A DNA stretch of 64,000 bases from Parahaliea mediterranea (GTDB taxonomy: Bacteria > Pseudomonadota > Gammaproteobacteria > Pseudomonadales > Halieaceae). Below, one piece after another: positions 8,403 through 18,203 of the stretch (position 1 is the stretch's first letter; every line of letters starts with the position of its first letter). The DNA lies in assembly GCF_003402235.1 (NCBI RefSeq), contig NZ_QEWO01000001.1, positions 62,001 through 126,000 on the forward strand, written 5' to 3'. Under the pieces are notes generated by a model, which saw only the letters and a list, made by a program, of their open reading frames with translations, did not search any database and was not told the DNA's origin. A program made the translations under genes and the position numbers.

Positions 8403-8428
8403 GATAAAAATAATAAATTTGTTTTATC
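8403..8428. promoter_or_regulatory. Putative LysR operator in the lysR-leuC intergenic region
   Basis: GATAAAA (8403-8409) and TTTTATC (8422-8428) form a perfect 7-bp inverted repeat with a 12-base AT-rich spacer. This fits the T-N11-A type of LysR site. It overlaps the -35 region of the leuC promoter, a position suited to control of both genes. Confidence 0.6.
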
Positions 8429-8447
8429 GCATGCTCAAGCGTAGTAT
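8419..8447 (+). promoter_or_regulatory. Candidate sigma-70 promoter of leuCDB
   Basis: TTGTTT (8419-8424), a 17-bp spacer and TAGTAT (8442-8447). Spacing is ideal and the boxes moderate, as expected for a promoter needing an activator. The predicted transcript start lies about 65 bp before the leuC start codon. Confidence 0.5.
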
Positions 8448-8519
8448 CGCTCCACTTCCATGCTGCCCGGTGCGCCACGGCGCGCCACAGAACCACCATT
8501 AATGAAGGGAGAGAGCCCC

Positions 8520-9950
8520 ATGGCCGGACAAACCCTCTACGACAAACTCTGGCAACAGCACGTGGTGGAAAGCCGCGACGACGGCACCGCCCTGATCTAC
8601 ATCGACCGTCACCTGTTGCACGAAGTGACCTCGCCCCAGGCCTTTGAGGGCCTGCGCCTGGCCGGGCGCCAGCCCTGGCGCCTGGACGCCAACCTGGCCG
8701 TGCCCGACCACAACGTGCCCACCGACGCCGCCGAGCGCAGCGGCGGGGTTGATGGCATTGTCGACCCGGTGTCGCGCCTGCAGGTGAAAACCCTCGACGA
8801 CAACTGCGGCGACTTCAATATCGTGGAGATCCCCATCAACGACCGCCGCCAGGGCATTGTGCATGTGGTGGGCCCGGAGCAGGGCGCAACCCTGCCCGGC
8901 ATGACGGTGGTGTGCGGCGACTCCCACACCTCCACCCACGGCGCCCTGGGCGCACTGGCGCATGGCATTGGCACCTCCGAGGTGGAGCACGTGCTGGCCA
9001 CCCAGTGCCTGATTACCCGCAAAATGAAAAACATGCTGGTGAAGGTGGATGGCCAGTTGCAGCCGGGCGTGTCCGCCAAGGATGTCGCGCTGGCGGTGAT
9101 CGGCCGCATCGGTACCGCCGGTGGCACCGGCTATGCCATCGAGTTTGGTGGCGAGGTGGTGCGCAAGCTCACCATGGAAGGCCGCATGACACTGTGCAAC
9201 ATGTCCATTGAGGCCGGCGCCCGCATGGGCATGGTGGCGGTGGACGACACCACCATCGACTACGTGAAAGGTCGCCCCTACGCGCCCACTGGCGAGCAGT
9301 GGGAGCAGGCCGTGGCCGCCTGGCGCGAGTTGCATTCCGACGCCGACGCCGAATTCGATACAGTGATTGAGCTGCGTGGCGAAGACATCCAACCCCAGGT
9401 CACCTGGGGCACCTCGCCGGAGATGGTGCTGCCGGTGGATGGCAGTGTGCCAGACCCGGAGGCCCAGCCTACCGCCACCGCCAAAGAGGCTGTGCGACGG
9501 GCGCTGGAATACATGGGGCTCAGCGCCGGGCAGAAGATCACCGACATCCGTCCGGACCGGGTGTTTATCGGCTCCTGCACCAATTCGCGCATCGAAGACC
9601 TGCGCGCCGCGGCAGACGTGGTGCGCGGCCGCAAAATTGCTGCGTCCATCAAGCAGGCACTGGTAGTGCCGGGGTCCGGCGAGGTGAAGGCCCAGGCCGA
9701 GGCCGAGGGGCTGGACCGCATCTTCATCGACGCCGGCATGGAGTGGCGCGAGCCGGGCTGTTCCATGTGCCTGGCCATGAACGCCGACAAGCTCGGCGCC
9801 GGTGAGCACTGCGCGTCCACCTCCAACCGCAACTTCGAGGGGCGCCAGGGCTTTGGCGGGCGCACCCACCTGGTCAGCCCGGCGATGGCCGCCGCCGCCG
9901 CCGTGGCGGGGCACTTTGTCGACGTACGCAGCATCGCGGAGGACGTGTAA
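8520..9950 (+). CDS. leuC: 3-isopropylmalate dehydratase large subunit
   Basis: 476 residues, aconitase superfamily. The three [4Fe-4S] cysteines are present: Cys353 in IGSCTNSR, and Cys414 and Cys417 in [27 protein letters not shown] is the usual active-site segment. With LeuD it converts 2-isopropylmalate to 3-isopropylmalate in leucine synthesis (cytosol). The ATG at 8520 follows GGGAGAGA; in-frame ATGs at 8502 and 8460 would add residues not usual for the family. leuD starts within the stop codon (TAATG), so the subunits are translationally coupled. First gene of a leuC-leuD-leuB-asd run. Confidence 0.97.
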   Translation: MAGQTLYDKLWQQHVVESRDDGTALIYIDRHLLHEVTSPQAFEGLRLAGRQPWRLDANLAVPDHNVPTDAAERSGGVDGIVDPVSRLQVKTLDDNCGDFNIVEIPINDRRQGIVHVVGPEQGATLPGMTVVCGDSHTSTHGALGALAHGIGTSEVEHVLATQCLITRKMKNMLVKVDGQLQPGVSAKDVALAVIGRIGTAGGTGYAIEFGGEVVRKLTMEGRMTLCNMSIEAGARMGMVAVDDTTIDYVKGRPYAPTGEQWEQAVAAWRELHSDADAEFDTVIELRGEDIQPQVTWGTSPEMVLPVDGSVPDPEAQPTATAKEAVRRALEYMGLSAGQKITDIRPDRVFIGSCTNSRIEDLRAAADVVRGRKIAASIKQALVVPGSGEVKAQAEAEGLDRIFIDAGMEWREPGCSMCLAMNADKLGAGEHCASTSNRNFEGRQGFGGRTHLVSPAMAAAAAVAGHFVDVRSIAEDV

Positions 9951-10597
9951 TGAAAGCCTTTACTGTACACAGCGGCATTGCCGCGCCGATGGATCGGGCC
10001 AACGTCGATACCGACCTGATCATCCCCAAGCAGTTTTTGAAGTCCATCAAGCGCTCTGGTTTTGGGCCCAACCTGTTTGACGAGTTGCGCTACCTCGACG
10101 AGGGCCAGCCCGGCCAGGATTGCAGCAAACGCCCGCTGAACCCGGAGTTTGCCCTCAACCAGCCACGCTACGCCGGTGCCTCGGTACTGCTGGCGCGGGA
10201 GAACTTCGGCTGCGGTTCGAGCCGCGAGCACGCGCCCTGGGCGCTGGAAGACTACGGCTTTCGCTGCATTATTGCGCCGAGCTTTGCCGACATCTTCTTC
10301 AACAACTGCTTCAAAAACGGTGTGCTGCCCATCGCGCTGCCGGCGGACACCGTCGACAGCCTGTTCGAGGCCCTGTACGCCAACGAAGGCTACACGCTGG
10401 AGATCGACCTGCCGGCGCAGGTGATCCGTACCCCGGATGGCTCCAGCGTTGCCTTTGAGGTGGAGCCTTTTCGCAAACACTGCCTGCTGAATGGCCTGGA
10501 CGACATCGGCCTGACCCTGGAGAGCGCCGATGCCATCCGCGCCTTCGAGGTGCTCTACCGCGAGCGTGCCCCCTGGCTGTTTGGCAGCATTCGCTGA
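9950..10597 (+). CDS. leuD: 3-isopropylmalate dehydratase small subunit
   Basis: 215 residues, the usual LeuD length. The swivel-domain signatures [20 protein letters not shown] and [14 protein letters not shown] (substrate-binding serine/arginine loop) are intact. It forms the heterodimeric isopropylmalate isomerase with LeuC. Its ATG shares one base with the leuC stop. leuB follows after 38 bp. Confidence 0.97.
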   Translation: MKAFTVHSGIAAPMDRANVDTDLIIPKQFLKSIKRSGFGPNLFDELRYLDEGQPGQDCSKRPLNPEFALNQPRYAGASVLLARENFGCGSSREHAPWALEDYGFRCIIAPSFADIFFNNCFKNGVLPIALPADTVDSLFEALYANEGYTLEIDLPAQVIRTPDGSSVAFEVEPFRKHCLLNGLDDIGLTLESADAIRAFEVLYRERAPWLFGSIR

Positions 10598-10635
10598 AGG
10601 CCCCTGAACCAACAACGTGACAAAGAGATAACGCA

Positions 10636-11715
10636 GTGAGCAAGAACATCCTGATTCTCCCCGGCGACCACATTGGCCCGGAAATCATGGCCGAGGCCGT
10701 CAACGTGCTGGAGGCGGTGGATCGCCAGTTCGCCCTGGGCCTGAGCCTGGACCACGCCCTGCTGGGCGGCGCCGCGCTGGATGCCACTGGCGTACCCCTG
10801 CCCGAGGAGACCCTGGCCAAAGCAAAACAGGCCGACGCCATTTTGCTGGGTGCCGTGGGCGGCCCCGAGTGGGACAAGGTGGACGCCAAACTGCGCCCCG
10901 AGAAGGGCCTGCTGGGCCTGCGCTCGGCGCTGGAGTTGTTCGGCAACCTGCGCCCGGCGCTGCTGTATCCGCAACTGGCGGCGGCCTCCAGCCTGAAGCC
11001 GGAGCTGGTGGCGGGGCTGGATATTCTCATCGTGCGCGAGCTCACCGGCGGCATTTACTTCGGCGAGCCCCGCGGCATCCGCACCCTGGAAAACGGCGAG
11101 CGCCAGGGCTACAACACCTATGTGTACAGCGAGTCGGAAATCCGCCGTATTGGCCACCTGGCCTTTAACCTGGCGCGTCAGCGCGACAAGCGCGTGTGCA
11201 GCGTGGACAAGTCCAACGTGCTGGAAGTGACCGTGCTGTGGCGCGAGGTCATGGAAGAGGTAGCCAGGGACTACCCCGACGTTGAGCTGTCCCACATGTA
11301 CGTGGACAATGCGGCCATGCAACTGGTGCGCGCACCCAAGCAGTTTGACGTGCTGGTCACCGGCAACATGTTCGGCGACATTCTGTCCGACGCCGCCGCC
11401 ATGCTCACCGGCTCCATCGGCATGCTGCCCTCGGCGTCGCTGGACAAGAACGGCCGCGGCATGTACGAACCCTGCCACGGCTCTGCGCCCGACATTGCAG
11501 GGCAGGGCATCGCCAACCCGCTGGCCACCATTTTGTCGGTGGCCATGATGCTGCGCTACACCCTGGAGCAGCCCGAGGCGGCCGCCGCCATTGAAAGCGC
11601 GGTCAGCCAGGTGCTGGACGCGGGCCTGCGCACTGCGGATATCTGGGCCGAGGGCGACACCCGGGTATCCACGTCCGAGATGGGCGCGGCGGTACTGCGC
11701 GCGCTCGCGTCCTGA
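10636..11715 (+). CDS. leuB: 3-isopropylmalate dehydrogenase
   Basis: 359 residues from GTG with AAGAGAT upstream. The enzyme oxidatively decarboxylates 3-isopropylmalate with NAD+ to give 2-ketoisocaproate precursor. Visible motifs are the N-terminal [11 protein letters not shown], the substrate-arginine segment around [12 protein letters not shown], the metal-binding aspartates in [12 protein letters not shown], and the NAD-binding [17 protein letters not shown] near the C-terminus. All are characteristic of LeuB rather than isocitrate dehydrogenase. Cytosolic homodimer. leuA is not in this window. Confidence 0.97.
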   Translation: MSKNILILPGDHIGPEIMAEAVNVLEAVDRQFALGLSLDHALLGGAALDATGVPLPEETLAKAKQADAILLGAVGGPEWDKVDAKLRPEKGLLGLRSALELFGNLRPALLYPQLAAASSLKPELVAGLDILIVRELTGGIYFGEPRGIRTLENGERQGYNTYVYSESEIRRIGHLAFNLARQRDKRVCSVDKSNVLEVTVLWREVMEEVARDYPDVELSHMYVDNAAMQLVRAPKQFDVLVTGNMFGDILSDAAAMLTGSIGMLPSASLDKNGRGMYEPCHGSAPDIAGQGIANPLATILSVAMMLRYTLEQPEAAAAIESAVSQVLDAGLRTADIWAEGDTRVSTSEMGAAVLRALAS

Positions 11716-11745
11716 CATTCATTCACTAGCTAACGGAACAAGACA

Positions 11746-12771
11746 ATGGCAGATTCATACGATGTAGCCGTCGTCGGCGCCACCGGTGCCGTCGGCGAAA
11801 CCATGATCGAAATCCTCGAGCAGCGGAACTTCCCGGTGCGCAACCTCTACCCGCTGGCGTCCAGCCGCTCGGCGGGTAAAACCATCAAGTTCAAGGGCAA
11901 GTCCGTCACCGTGACAGACCTTGCCGAGTTTGACTTCAGCAAGGCCCAGATCGGCCTGTTTTCCGCCGGCGGCAGCATCTCCGAGGAGTTTGCGCCCAAG
12001 GCCGCGGCGGCTGGCTGCGTGGTGATCGACAACACCTCCCACTTCCGCCGCGACGAAGACATTCCGCTGGTGGTGCCCGAGGTCAACCCCGAGGCCCTGG
12101 CCCAGTACACCAACCGCAATATCATCGCCAACCCCAACTGCTCCACCATCCAGATGCTGGTGGCGCTGAAGCCGATTTACGACGCGGTGGGTATCGAGCG
12201 CATCAACGTGTGCACCTACCAGGCCGTCTCCGGCACCGGCAAGGAAGCGATTGAGGAGCTGGCGGGCCAGACTGCGCGCCTGCTCAACGGCCAGGATGCC
12301 GAGTGCGAGGTGTACCCCAAGCAGATCGCCTTCAACGCGCTGCCCCACATCGACACCTTCCAGGACAACGGCTACACCCGGGAGGAAATGAAAATGGTGT
12401 GGGAGACCCAGAAAATCTTCGGCGACGACAGCATTCAGGTAAACCCCACCTGCGTGCGCATCCCGGTGTTCTTCGGTCACTCCGAAGCCGTACACATTGA
12501 AACCCGCGACAAAATTTCCGTGGAAAAAGTGCGCGAGCTGCTCGCCGGCGCCGATGGGGTCACCCTGATGGACGAGCGCGCCGATGGCGGCTATCCCACC
12601 GCGGTCACCGAGGCGGCGGGCAAAGACCCGGTATTTGTCGGTCGTATCCGCGAAGACATCTCGCATCCGCGCGGCCTGAACCTGTGGATTGTGGCCGACA
12701 ACGTGCGCAAAGGGGCCGCGCTCAATAGTGTGCAAATTGCCGAGAGCATGATCCGCACCTATCTTGATTAA
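11746..12771 (+). CDS. asd: Aspartate-semialdehyde dehydrogenase
   Basis: 341 residues. The N-terminus has the NADP loop VVGATGAVGETM; the catalytic cysteine is Cys132 in NPNCSTIQM; the QAVSGTGKEA segment follows. It reduces aspartyl phosphate to aspartate semialdehyde, the branch point to lysine, threonine, methionine and peptidoglycan. Here the product also links to metZ (24.3 kb) and to the carboxy(nor)spermidine synthase (32.9 kb), which uses aspartate semialdehyde. It sits 30 bp after leuB and is followed by a hairpin-rich gap. Confidence 0.96.
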   Translation: MADSYDVAVVGATGAVGETMIEILEQRNFPVRNLYPLASSRSAGKTIKFKGKSVTVTDLAEFDFSKAQIGLFSAGGSISEEFAPKAAAAGCVVIDNTSHFRRDEDIPLVVPEVNPEALAQYTNRNIIANPNCSTIQMLVALKPIYDAVGIERINVCTYQAVSGTGKEAIEELAGQTARLLNGQDAECEVYPKQIAFNALPHIDTFQDNGYTREEMKMVWETQKIFGDDSIQVNPTCVRIPVFFGHSEAVHIETRDKISVEKVRELLAGADGVTLMDERADGGYPTAVTEAAGKDPVFVGRIREDISHPRGLNLWIVADNVRKGAALNSVQIAESMIRTYLD

Positions 12772-12986
12772 TAGAGACCTAGTCGACATACTTGGGCGAA
12801 ATCGGGACCCCGGCAGGCGTCGGGAAACCTCTTAACGGGGTCCTTCTAAACCCGCTGCAGTGCCCCTCGGGGCTATTGGGGACCGGAAGAGCGCTCTTCC
12901 GGCTGTGGCGGTTCGCGTCGCGGCAGCGGCTGGACTGGGGGGATGCCGGCTTGGCGAAGCAGGTGCAGAATAATAAAGGCAGGGGT
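12772..12986 (+). other. 215-bp hairpin-rich region between asd and fimV
   Basis: Three perfect inverted repeats lie in a row: GGACCCCG (12805-12812) with CGGGGTCC (12836-12843); GCCCC-TC-GGGGC (12862-12873); and the 20-bp palindrome CCGGAAGAGCGCTCTTCCGG (12883-12902). None is followed by a T-tract, so they are not classic terminators. The region reads open in the fimV frame but the FimV signal peptide fixes the start at 12987. It may be a structured fimV leader, a small RNA, or a factor-dependent terminator plus promoter. Confidence 0.5.
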
Positions 12987-15410
12987 ATGGCTAGGAAGCG
13001 TAAGTTAGCGGCGGTGTTGTTCTCCCTGGGCTGCTTGCAGGCCGGGTCTGTCTGGGCCCTGGGCCTCGGCGATATCACACTCGAATCCTTCCTCAACGAA
13101 CCCTTGAAAGCCCGGGTGGATCTACTCAATACCGGCAGCCTGCACGAAGACCAGATTCGCGTGCGCCTGGCCACCACCGAAGATTTTGACCGCATGGGCG
13201 TGGATCGCGCCTACTTCCTCACCGGCATCAAGTTTGAAGTCCAGGTGGACGATAACGGCCGGGGCAGTATTGTCATCAGCTCCGACGACCCGGTGCTGGA
13301 ACCCTATCTCGACTTCATCATTGAAACCCGCTGGCCCTCGGGCCGCCTGCTGCGCGAATACACCGTGCTGGTGGACCCACCGGCCTTTGACAGCGCCGCC
13401 CGTTCGGTATCGGCGAGCGAGCGGGTGGAAGAGGTCGAGGGCATTCCGCCGACCTCGAAAAAAAAGACTGAAACGGCAACCAGCGGCACCCGGGTGGGTG
13501 TCGGCCAGAAATCCACCCTCGGCCCGGGGCAGATGCCCCAGCGCAATTACAGCGCCGATACCGCCCATAGCCCCGCGCCAGGGGCGCGCTACATGGTCCG
13601 GCGCGACGAAAACCTGTGGTCGATTGCCAAGGCGGCGCGCCCGGAGGGCACCTCCGTGCACCAGACCATGCTCGATATCCAGCGCCTGAACCCCGACGCC
13701 TTTATCGACGGCAACATCAATCGCATCAAGGCCGGCTACATCATTTACCTGCCGGCTTCCGGTGACATCAGCTCCGCCGACCTGGAGCAGGCCCTCGCCG
13801 AGGTCAAGCAGCAGAACGAAGACTGGCGGGCCGGGCGCGCCTCCGACCCCTATGCAGCGGCCGGGCCCTCACTGCGCATTTCAGCCAATGATGCCGCAGA
13901 CGGGGAGGGCGCTGATGCCGCTGCCTCGCCGTCGCGCAATACCGCGCCGGGCAGCGCTGGCAGTAACGAGAACACTGCGGCCCTGGAGAGCCTGGAGCGC
14001 TCCGAGCTGGAAAACGCCGAGTTGCAGGGGCGCCTGGATGCGCTGAATGACCAGGTGGAAACGCTGGAAAGTATCGTCTCGGTCAAGGATGAACAGATTG
14101 CCGCCCTGCAGCAGGCCCTGCGGGATGCGAATATCGATGCGGGCGCCGGCGGCCTGGCTGAAGACGGCAGCGGCAACAGTAACGACGGTGACAGCGCGCT
14201 GGCCTTGGGCGGTAACGCTCGGACAGAAGACGGCAGCGCTCAGATAGAAAGTCCCCAGCCTGGTTCGGCCCAGGTCGCTGGCGATGAGGCCGGCGAAGAC
14301 GGTGGCGACAACGCCATCGCAGCGGCTGATGCGAGCGGCACCGCGCAACCGGCCCCCGCGGCCAAGCCGTCCACGCCCGCCGCCAAAACACCCGCCAGCG
14401 CAGGCGGGAGTAACTGGTACGACAACCTGCTCTACCCGGGCATTGCCCTGCTATTGCTGCTGCTCGGCCTGCTGCTGTGGCGGCGGCGCTCAGCGCGTGA
14501 TGACGCCGAGGATGAGCAGGACGTGTTCGCCGGCGTGGAGTTGAAAAACCAGGACCTTGACGTCGACGACGACCCAGCGCCAGCACCGCCGCCCACCGAG
14601 GTTGCCTCCCCCGAGCCGGAGCCCCGGCTCAACCCGAACGAAGAGCGCGGCTACGGGCAGCGCAAGCACGACCAGTACGCCTCTGATGTGGATTCCGGCG
14701 ATGCCCTGGCCGAGGCCGACATTTACATCGCCTACGGGCGCTATCCCCAGGCCATCGAATTGCTGGGCAACGCTATCAACGCCGAGCCGCGCAATCCCGT
14801 GTTCCGGCTCAAACTGCTGGAGCTTTACGCCCGCACCGACCGGGAGGCCGAAGCCCTCAGCGAGCTTGAGGCCCTGCGGGATATCGGCGATGCCGCCGCC
14901 ATCGCCCGGGCGGAAGAGGTGCTGGCAGCTACCGACTTTGATCGTGCGCCGGCCGATACGGTGGCGCCGGGCTTCAGCGCCGCACCGATCGTCAGCGCCG
15001 CACCGACCGTGGGCAACCCCAGCGGCGCGCTGGCATCGCCGATCAGTGATGATGCGCCCGCCAGTTTCGACAGCGCGCCGGATTTCGAGGATGACCTGAC
15101 AGCGGCGGACGACAGCTTCAGTGACCTGGAAATTGAAGACGATTTTGCCGACCTGGAAGACGAACTGGACCTCAGCGGCGACTTTGAAGGGCACGGCGCC
15201 GCGGCGGCGGAACCTAATGATGAGGACGATGACGACGACCTGGTCTTTGCCTCAGAAGGTAATCCAGTGGCCACCAAACTCGACCTGGCCCGCGCCTATA
15301 TCGACATGGGTGACGAACCGGGTGCCCGCCAGATTCTGGAAGAAGTGCTCATGGAAGGCAGTGAAGAGCAGCGCCAGGAAGCACAGGGGCTGATAGACCG
15401 GCTTGACTGA
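12987..15410 (+). CDS. fimV: FimV-like polar/type IV pilus assembly protein
   Basis: 807 residues from the ATG at 12987, chosen because it starts a good signal peptide (MARKRKLAAVLFSLGCLQAG, cleavage near SVWA); longer in-frame readings back to 12792 bury it. Order of parts: conserved periplasmic FimV N-terminal domain (about 25-130, GLGDITLESFLNEPLKARV), a LysM peptidoglycan-binding domain (about 201-253), a Glu/Gln coiled-coil segment (about 330-375), one membrane helix (about 477-500), then a very acidic cytoplasmic region with TPR-like repeats and the FimV C-terminal helix motif (LDLARAYIDMGD). Acts in polar localisation, twitching motility and cyclic-AMP signalling in Pseudomonas. Overlaps truA by 8 bases. 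Confidence 0.92.
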   Translation: MARKRKLAAVLFSLGCLQAGSVWALGLGDITLESFLNEPLKARVDLLNTGSLHEDQIRVRLATTEDFDRMGVDRAYFLTGIKFEVQVDDNGRGSIVISSDDPVLEPYLDFIIETRWPSGRLLREYTVLVDPPAFDSAARSVSASERVEEVEGIPPTSKKKTETATSGTRVGVGQKSTLGPGQMPQRNYSADTAHSPAPGARYMVRRDENLWSIAKAARPEGTSVHQTMLDIQRLNPDAFIDGNINRIKAGYIIYLPASGDISSADLEQALAEVKQQNEDWRAGRASDPYAAAGPSLRISANDAADGEGADAAASPSRNTAPGSAGSNENTAALESLERSELENAELQGRLDALNDQVETLESIVSVKDEQIAALQQALRDANIDAGAGGLAEDGSGNSNDGDSALALGGNARTEDGSAQIESPQPGSAQVAGDEAGEDGGDNAIAAADASGTAQPAPAAKPSTPAAKTPASAGGSNWYDNLLYPGIALLLLLLGLLLWRRRSARDDAEDEQDVFAGVELKNQDLDVDDDPAPAPPPTEVASPEPEPRLNPNEERGYGQRKHDQYASDVDSGDALAEADIYIAYGRYPQAIELLGNAINAEPRNPVFRLKLLELYARTDREAEALSELEALRDIGDAAAIARAEEVLAATDFDRAPADTVAPGFSAAPIVSAAPTVGNPSGALASPISDDAPASFDSAPDFEDDLTAADDSFSDLEIEDDFADLEDELDLSGDFEGHGAAAAEPNDEDDDDDLVFASEGNPVATKLDLARAYIDMGDEPGARQILEEVLMEGSEEQRQEAQGLIDRLD

Positions 15411-16236
15411 CTTTCTGTCCCCCGACCCCTTGCCGCCCGGCGCCCGGGTGGCCTGTCGGGTCGAGTACGATGGCAGCCGCTACAGCGGCTGGCAATCCCA
15501 GCCCCATCTCGATGTCAGCACAGTCCAGCAAACGCTGGAGGCCGCCCTATCGCAGGTGGCCAGCGCGCCGCTGCGGGTGCACTGCGCGGGCCGCACCGAT
15601 ACCGGCGTGCATGGCCACAGCCAGGTGGTGCACTTCGACTGCCCGGTGTCCCGCAGCCCCAAGGCGTGGGTGCTGGGCGGCAACGCCAACCTGCCTTTTG
15701 ATGTGCGCCTGCACTGGGCCGTGCCGGTCAGCGAGGATTTTCACGCGCGTTTTTCCGCCACCGCCCGGCGCTACCGCTACATCATTGCCAACACGCCAGT
15801 GCGGCCCGCCCATCTCGGCGGCCAGGTCACCTGGCAGCGACGCCCGCTGGATGCCGCGCTGATGCACCGCGAGGCCCAGTGCCTGCTGGGCGAGCAGGAC
15901 TTCAGCGCCTTTCGCGCCGCGGCCTGCCAGTCCACCAGCCCGTTTCGCAATGTGCAGGCGGTGAATGTGGAGCGTCGCGGGCCGTTGGTAGTGATCGATA
16001 TTCGCGCCAATGCTTTTTTGCACCACATGGTGCGCAACATTGCCGGCAGCCTGATGGCGGTGGGCAGCGGCCGCAGCCCCGCGGGGTGGCTGGCCCAGTT
16101 GCTGGCCGGGCGCGACCGCACCCGCGCCGCCGATACCGCGGCCCCCGATGGCCTCTACCTGGTGGAGGTGAGTTACCCGGCCCACTTCGGCCTGCCGGCA
16201 ACGCCCCCAGGGCCGCTGTTGCTGGGCGGCAGCTAG
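15403..16236 (+). CDS. truA: tRNA pseudouridine(38-40) synthase
   Basis: 277 residues from a TTG that overlaps the end of fimV; a GTG at 15448 would give 262 residues starting at the conserved core (ACRVEYDGSRYSGWQ) and is a fair alternative. The catalytic aspartate lies in the RTDTGVHG motif. The C-terminal LHHMVRNIAGSLMAVGSGR motif is also diagnostic. It converts uridines 38, 39 and 40 of tRNA anticodon arms to pseudouridine in the cytosol. The fimV-truA-trpF order is typical of Pseudomonas-like gammaproteobacteria. Confidence 0.96.
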   Translation: MTDFLSPDPLPPGARVACRVEYDGSRYSGWQSQPHLDVSTVQQTLEAALSQVASAPLRVHCAGRTDTGVHGHSQVVHFDCPVSRSPKAWVLGGNANLPFDVRLHWAVPVSEDFHARFSATARRYRYIIANTPVRPAHLGGQVTWQRRPLDAALMHREAQCLLGEQDFSAFRAAACQSTSPFRNVQAVNVERRGPLVVIDIRANAFLHHMVRNIAGSLMAVGSGRSPAGWLAQLLAGRDRTRAADTAAPDGLYLVEVSYPAHFGLPATPPGPLLLGGS

Positions 16237-16294
16237 CAGGCAATCGCTCACTGGCCGCAGCGCGGCTTTACAGACAGTCCGGTGCCCGGTCTGC

Positions 16295-16300
16295 TATGAT
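16295..16300 (+). promoter_or_regulatory. Candidate -10 box upstream of trpF
   Basis: TATGAT 31 bp before the trpF start codon. No good -35 at 16-18 bp; TTTACA at 16267-16272 is 22 bp away, too far. Weak call. Confidence 0.35.
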
Positions 16301-16330
16301 TCGCCCCCCTGATTTATTGGTGTTTCCTTC

Positions 16331-16966
16331 GTGTCCCGGACCCGAATCAAGATTTGCGGCATTACCGCTGCCGATGATGCGCGGCAGGTTTGTGCCGCCG
16401 GGGCCGATGCCCTGGGGCTGGTGTTTTACGCGCCGAGCCCGCGGGCAGTGGACATCGCCGCGGCCCGGGACATCGCCGCCGCGGCAGCGCCCTTTGTGCA
16501 GCTGGTGGGGCTGTTCGTCAACGAGCAGCCCGAGCGCATCCGCGAGGTGCTGGCACAGGTGCCGCTGCATACCCTGCAGTTTCACGGTGACGAAAGCCCG
16601 GCCTTCTGCCGGCAGTTCCAGCGGCCCTGGCTGAAGGCGCTGCGGGTAAAGGCGGGCATGACGCCGGCCGATGCCAGCCGGCCCTACCAGGGCGCCAGCG
16701 CGATACTGCTGGACAGCTGGCAGGACGGCGTACCCGGCGGCACCGGCAAGGCCTTCGACTGGCAGCAGGCGGTGGGGGAGTTTCCCATGCCGGTTGTACT
16801 GGCGGGTGGGCTGAACGCCGGTAACGTGGGGCAGGGCATGGCGCTGCTGCACCCGGCAGCGGTGGATGTCAGCGGCGGTGTGGAAAGCGCCCCGGGGCGT
16901 AAAGACCCGGGCAAAGTGGAAGCGTTTATTGCGGCGGTACGCGCCGCGGACAAGTTGCAGGACTAG
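16331..16966 (+). CDS. trpF: Phosphoribosylanthranilate isomerase
   Basis: 211 residues, single-domain TIM barrel, from GTG. The catalytic cysteine is Cys9 in KICGIT, and the general-acid aspartate is in ILLDSWQDG; GGTGKAFDW is the phosphate-binding loop. Converts N-(5-phosphoribosyl)anthranilate to CdRP in tryptophan synthesis. It is a separate trpF (not fused to trpC) and starts the trpF-trpB-trpA group, with only 6 bp before trpB. trpC, trpD and trpEG are not in this window. Confidence 0.96.
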   Translation: MSRTRIKICGITAADDARQVCAAGADALGLVFYAPSPRAVDIAAARDIAAAAAPFVQLVGLFVNEQPERIREVLAQVPLHTLQFHGDESPAFCRQFQRPWLKALRVKAGMTPADASRPYQGASAILLDSWQDGVPGGTGKAFDWQQAVGEFPMPVVLAGGLNAGNVGQGMALLHPAAVDVSGGVESAPGRKDPGKVEAFIAAVRAADKLQD

Positions 16967-16972
16967 CAAACC

Positions 16973-18193
16973 ATGACAAGCGAACTCAACGACAACCTGT
17001 TTGACAGCGTGCCGGACGCCGAGGGCCGATTCGGCGTATACGGTGGCAAATTTGTGGCTGAAACCCTCATGTCCGCGCTGGCAGAGCTGGAGCGGCTGTA
17101 TCGCCGGCTGTCCGTCGATGCGGAATTTCAGGCGGAACTGGATGCGGACCTCGCCCACTACGTGGGGCGCCCTTCGCCCTTGTATCACGCCCAGCGCTGG
17201 ACGGCCAAGGTGGGCGGTGCCCAGCTCTACCTCAAGCGCGAAGACCTCAACCACACCGGCGCCCACAAGGTGAACAACACCATCGGCCAGGCCCTGCTGG
17301 CCAAGCACATGGGCAAGCAGCGGGTGATTGCCGAAACGGGCGCTGGCCAGCACGGCGTGGCCACCGCCACCATTGCCGCGCGCCTGGGGCTGAAATGCCA
17401 GGTGTACATGGGCGAGGAAGACGTGCGCCGCCAGGCCCTGAATGTGTATCGCATGAAGTTGCTGGGGGCCGAGGTGATTCCGGTGACCTCCGGTTCCAAG
17501 ACCCTCAAGGACGCCATGAACGAAGCCATGCGCGACTGGGTCACCAACGTGGATGACACCTTCTACATTATTGGCACCGTGGCCGGCCCCCATCCCTATC
17601 CGGAGCTGGTGCGCGACTTCCAGTGCGTGATTGGCCGCGAGGCCCGCGCCCAGTCGCTGGCGCAGACCGGCCGCCTGCCGGATGCTCTGGTGGCCTGTGT
17701 CGGTGGTGGCTCCAACGCTATTGGCCTGTTCCACCCCTTCCTGAAGGACGATAGCGTGGCCATGTACGGTGTGGAGGCGGGCGGCCACGGTCTGGCCACC
17801 GGCGAGCACGCCGCGCCGCTCACCGCCGGCACGCCGGGCGTGCTGCACGGCAACCGCACCTACCTGATGCAGGACGAGGACGGGCAGATACTGCACACCC
17901 ATTCGGTGTCCGCCGGCCTCGACTACCCCGGGGTAGGCCCCGAACACGCCTGGTTGAAGGACATTGGCCGCGTGAATTATGTGGTGGCCGACGATGACGA
18001 GGCGCTGGAAGCCTTCCATACCCTGACCCGGGTTGAGGGCATCATGCCGGCCCTGGAAAGCAGCCATGCCCTGGCCTACGCCGCCAAGCTGGCCGCCCAG
18101 ATGCGCCCTGACCAGCAGATTGTGGTCAACCTCTCCGGCCGGGGAGACAAGGATATTCACACCGTCGCCGCCATTGACGGCATTGCGTTTTAA
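16973..18193 (+). CDS. trpB: Tryptophan synthase beta chain
   Basis: 406 residues, TrpB1 type. Lys99 in HTGAHKVNN binds pyridoxal phosphate; ETGAGQHGV is the substrate loop and GGGSNAIG binds the cofactor phosphate. It condenses indole with serine to give tryptophan. trpA starts 10 bp downstream, so the alpha2beta2 subunits are co-expressed. Complete and normal. Confidence 0.97.
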   Translation: MTSELNDNLFDSVPDAEGRFGVYGGKFVAETLMSALAELERLYRRLSVDAEFQAELDADLAHYVGRPSPLYHAQRWTAKVGGAQLYLKREDLNHTGAHKVNNTIGQALLAKHMGKQRVIAETGAGQHGVATATIAARLGLKCQVYMGEEDVRRQALNVYRMKLLGAEVIPVTSGSKTLKDAMNEAMRDWVTNVDDTFYIIGTVAGPHPYPELVRDFQCVIGREARAQSLAQTGRLPDALVACVGGGSNAIGLFHPFLKDDSVAMYGVEAGGHGLATGEHAAPLTAGTPGVLHGNRTYLMQDEDGQILHTHSVSAGLDYPGVGPEHAWLKDIGRVNYVVADDDEALEAFHTLTRVEGIMPALESSHALAYAAKLAAQMRPDQQIVVNLSGRGDKDIHTVAAIDGIAF

Positions 18194-18203
18194 GGGGATT
18201 GCC

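Noticed and set aside
12792-12986. 65-codon N-terminal extension of FimV
   Set aside because: It is open in frame but is hairpin-rich, has no ribosome-binding site, and the ATG at 12987 begins a proper signal peptide.
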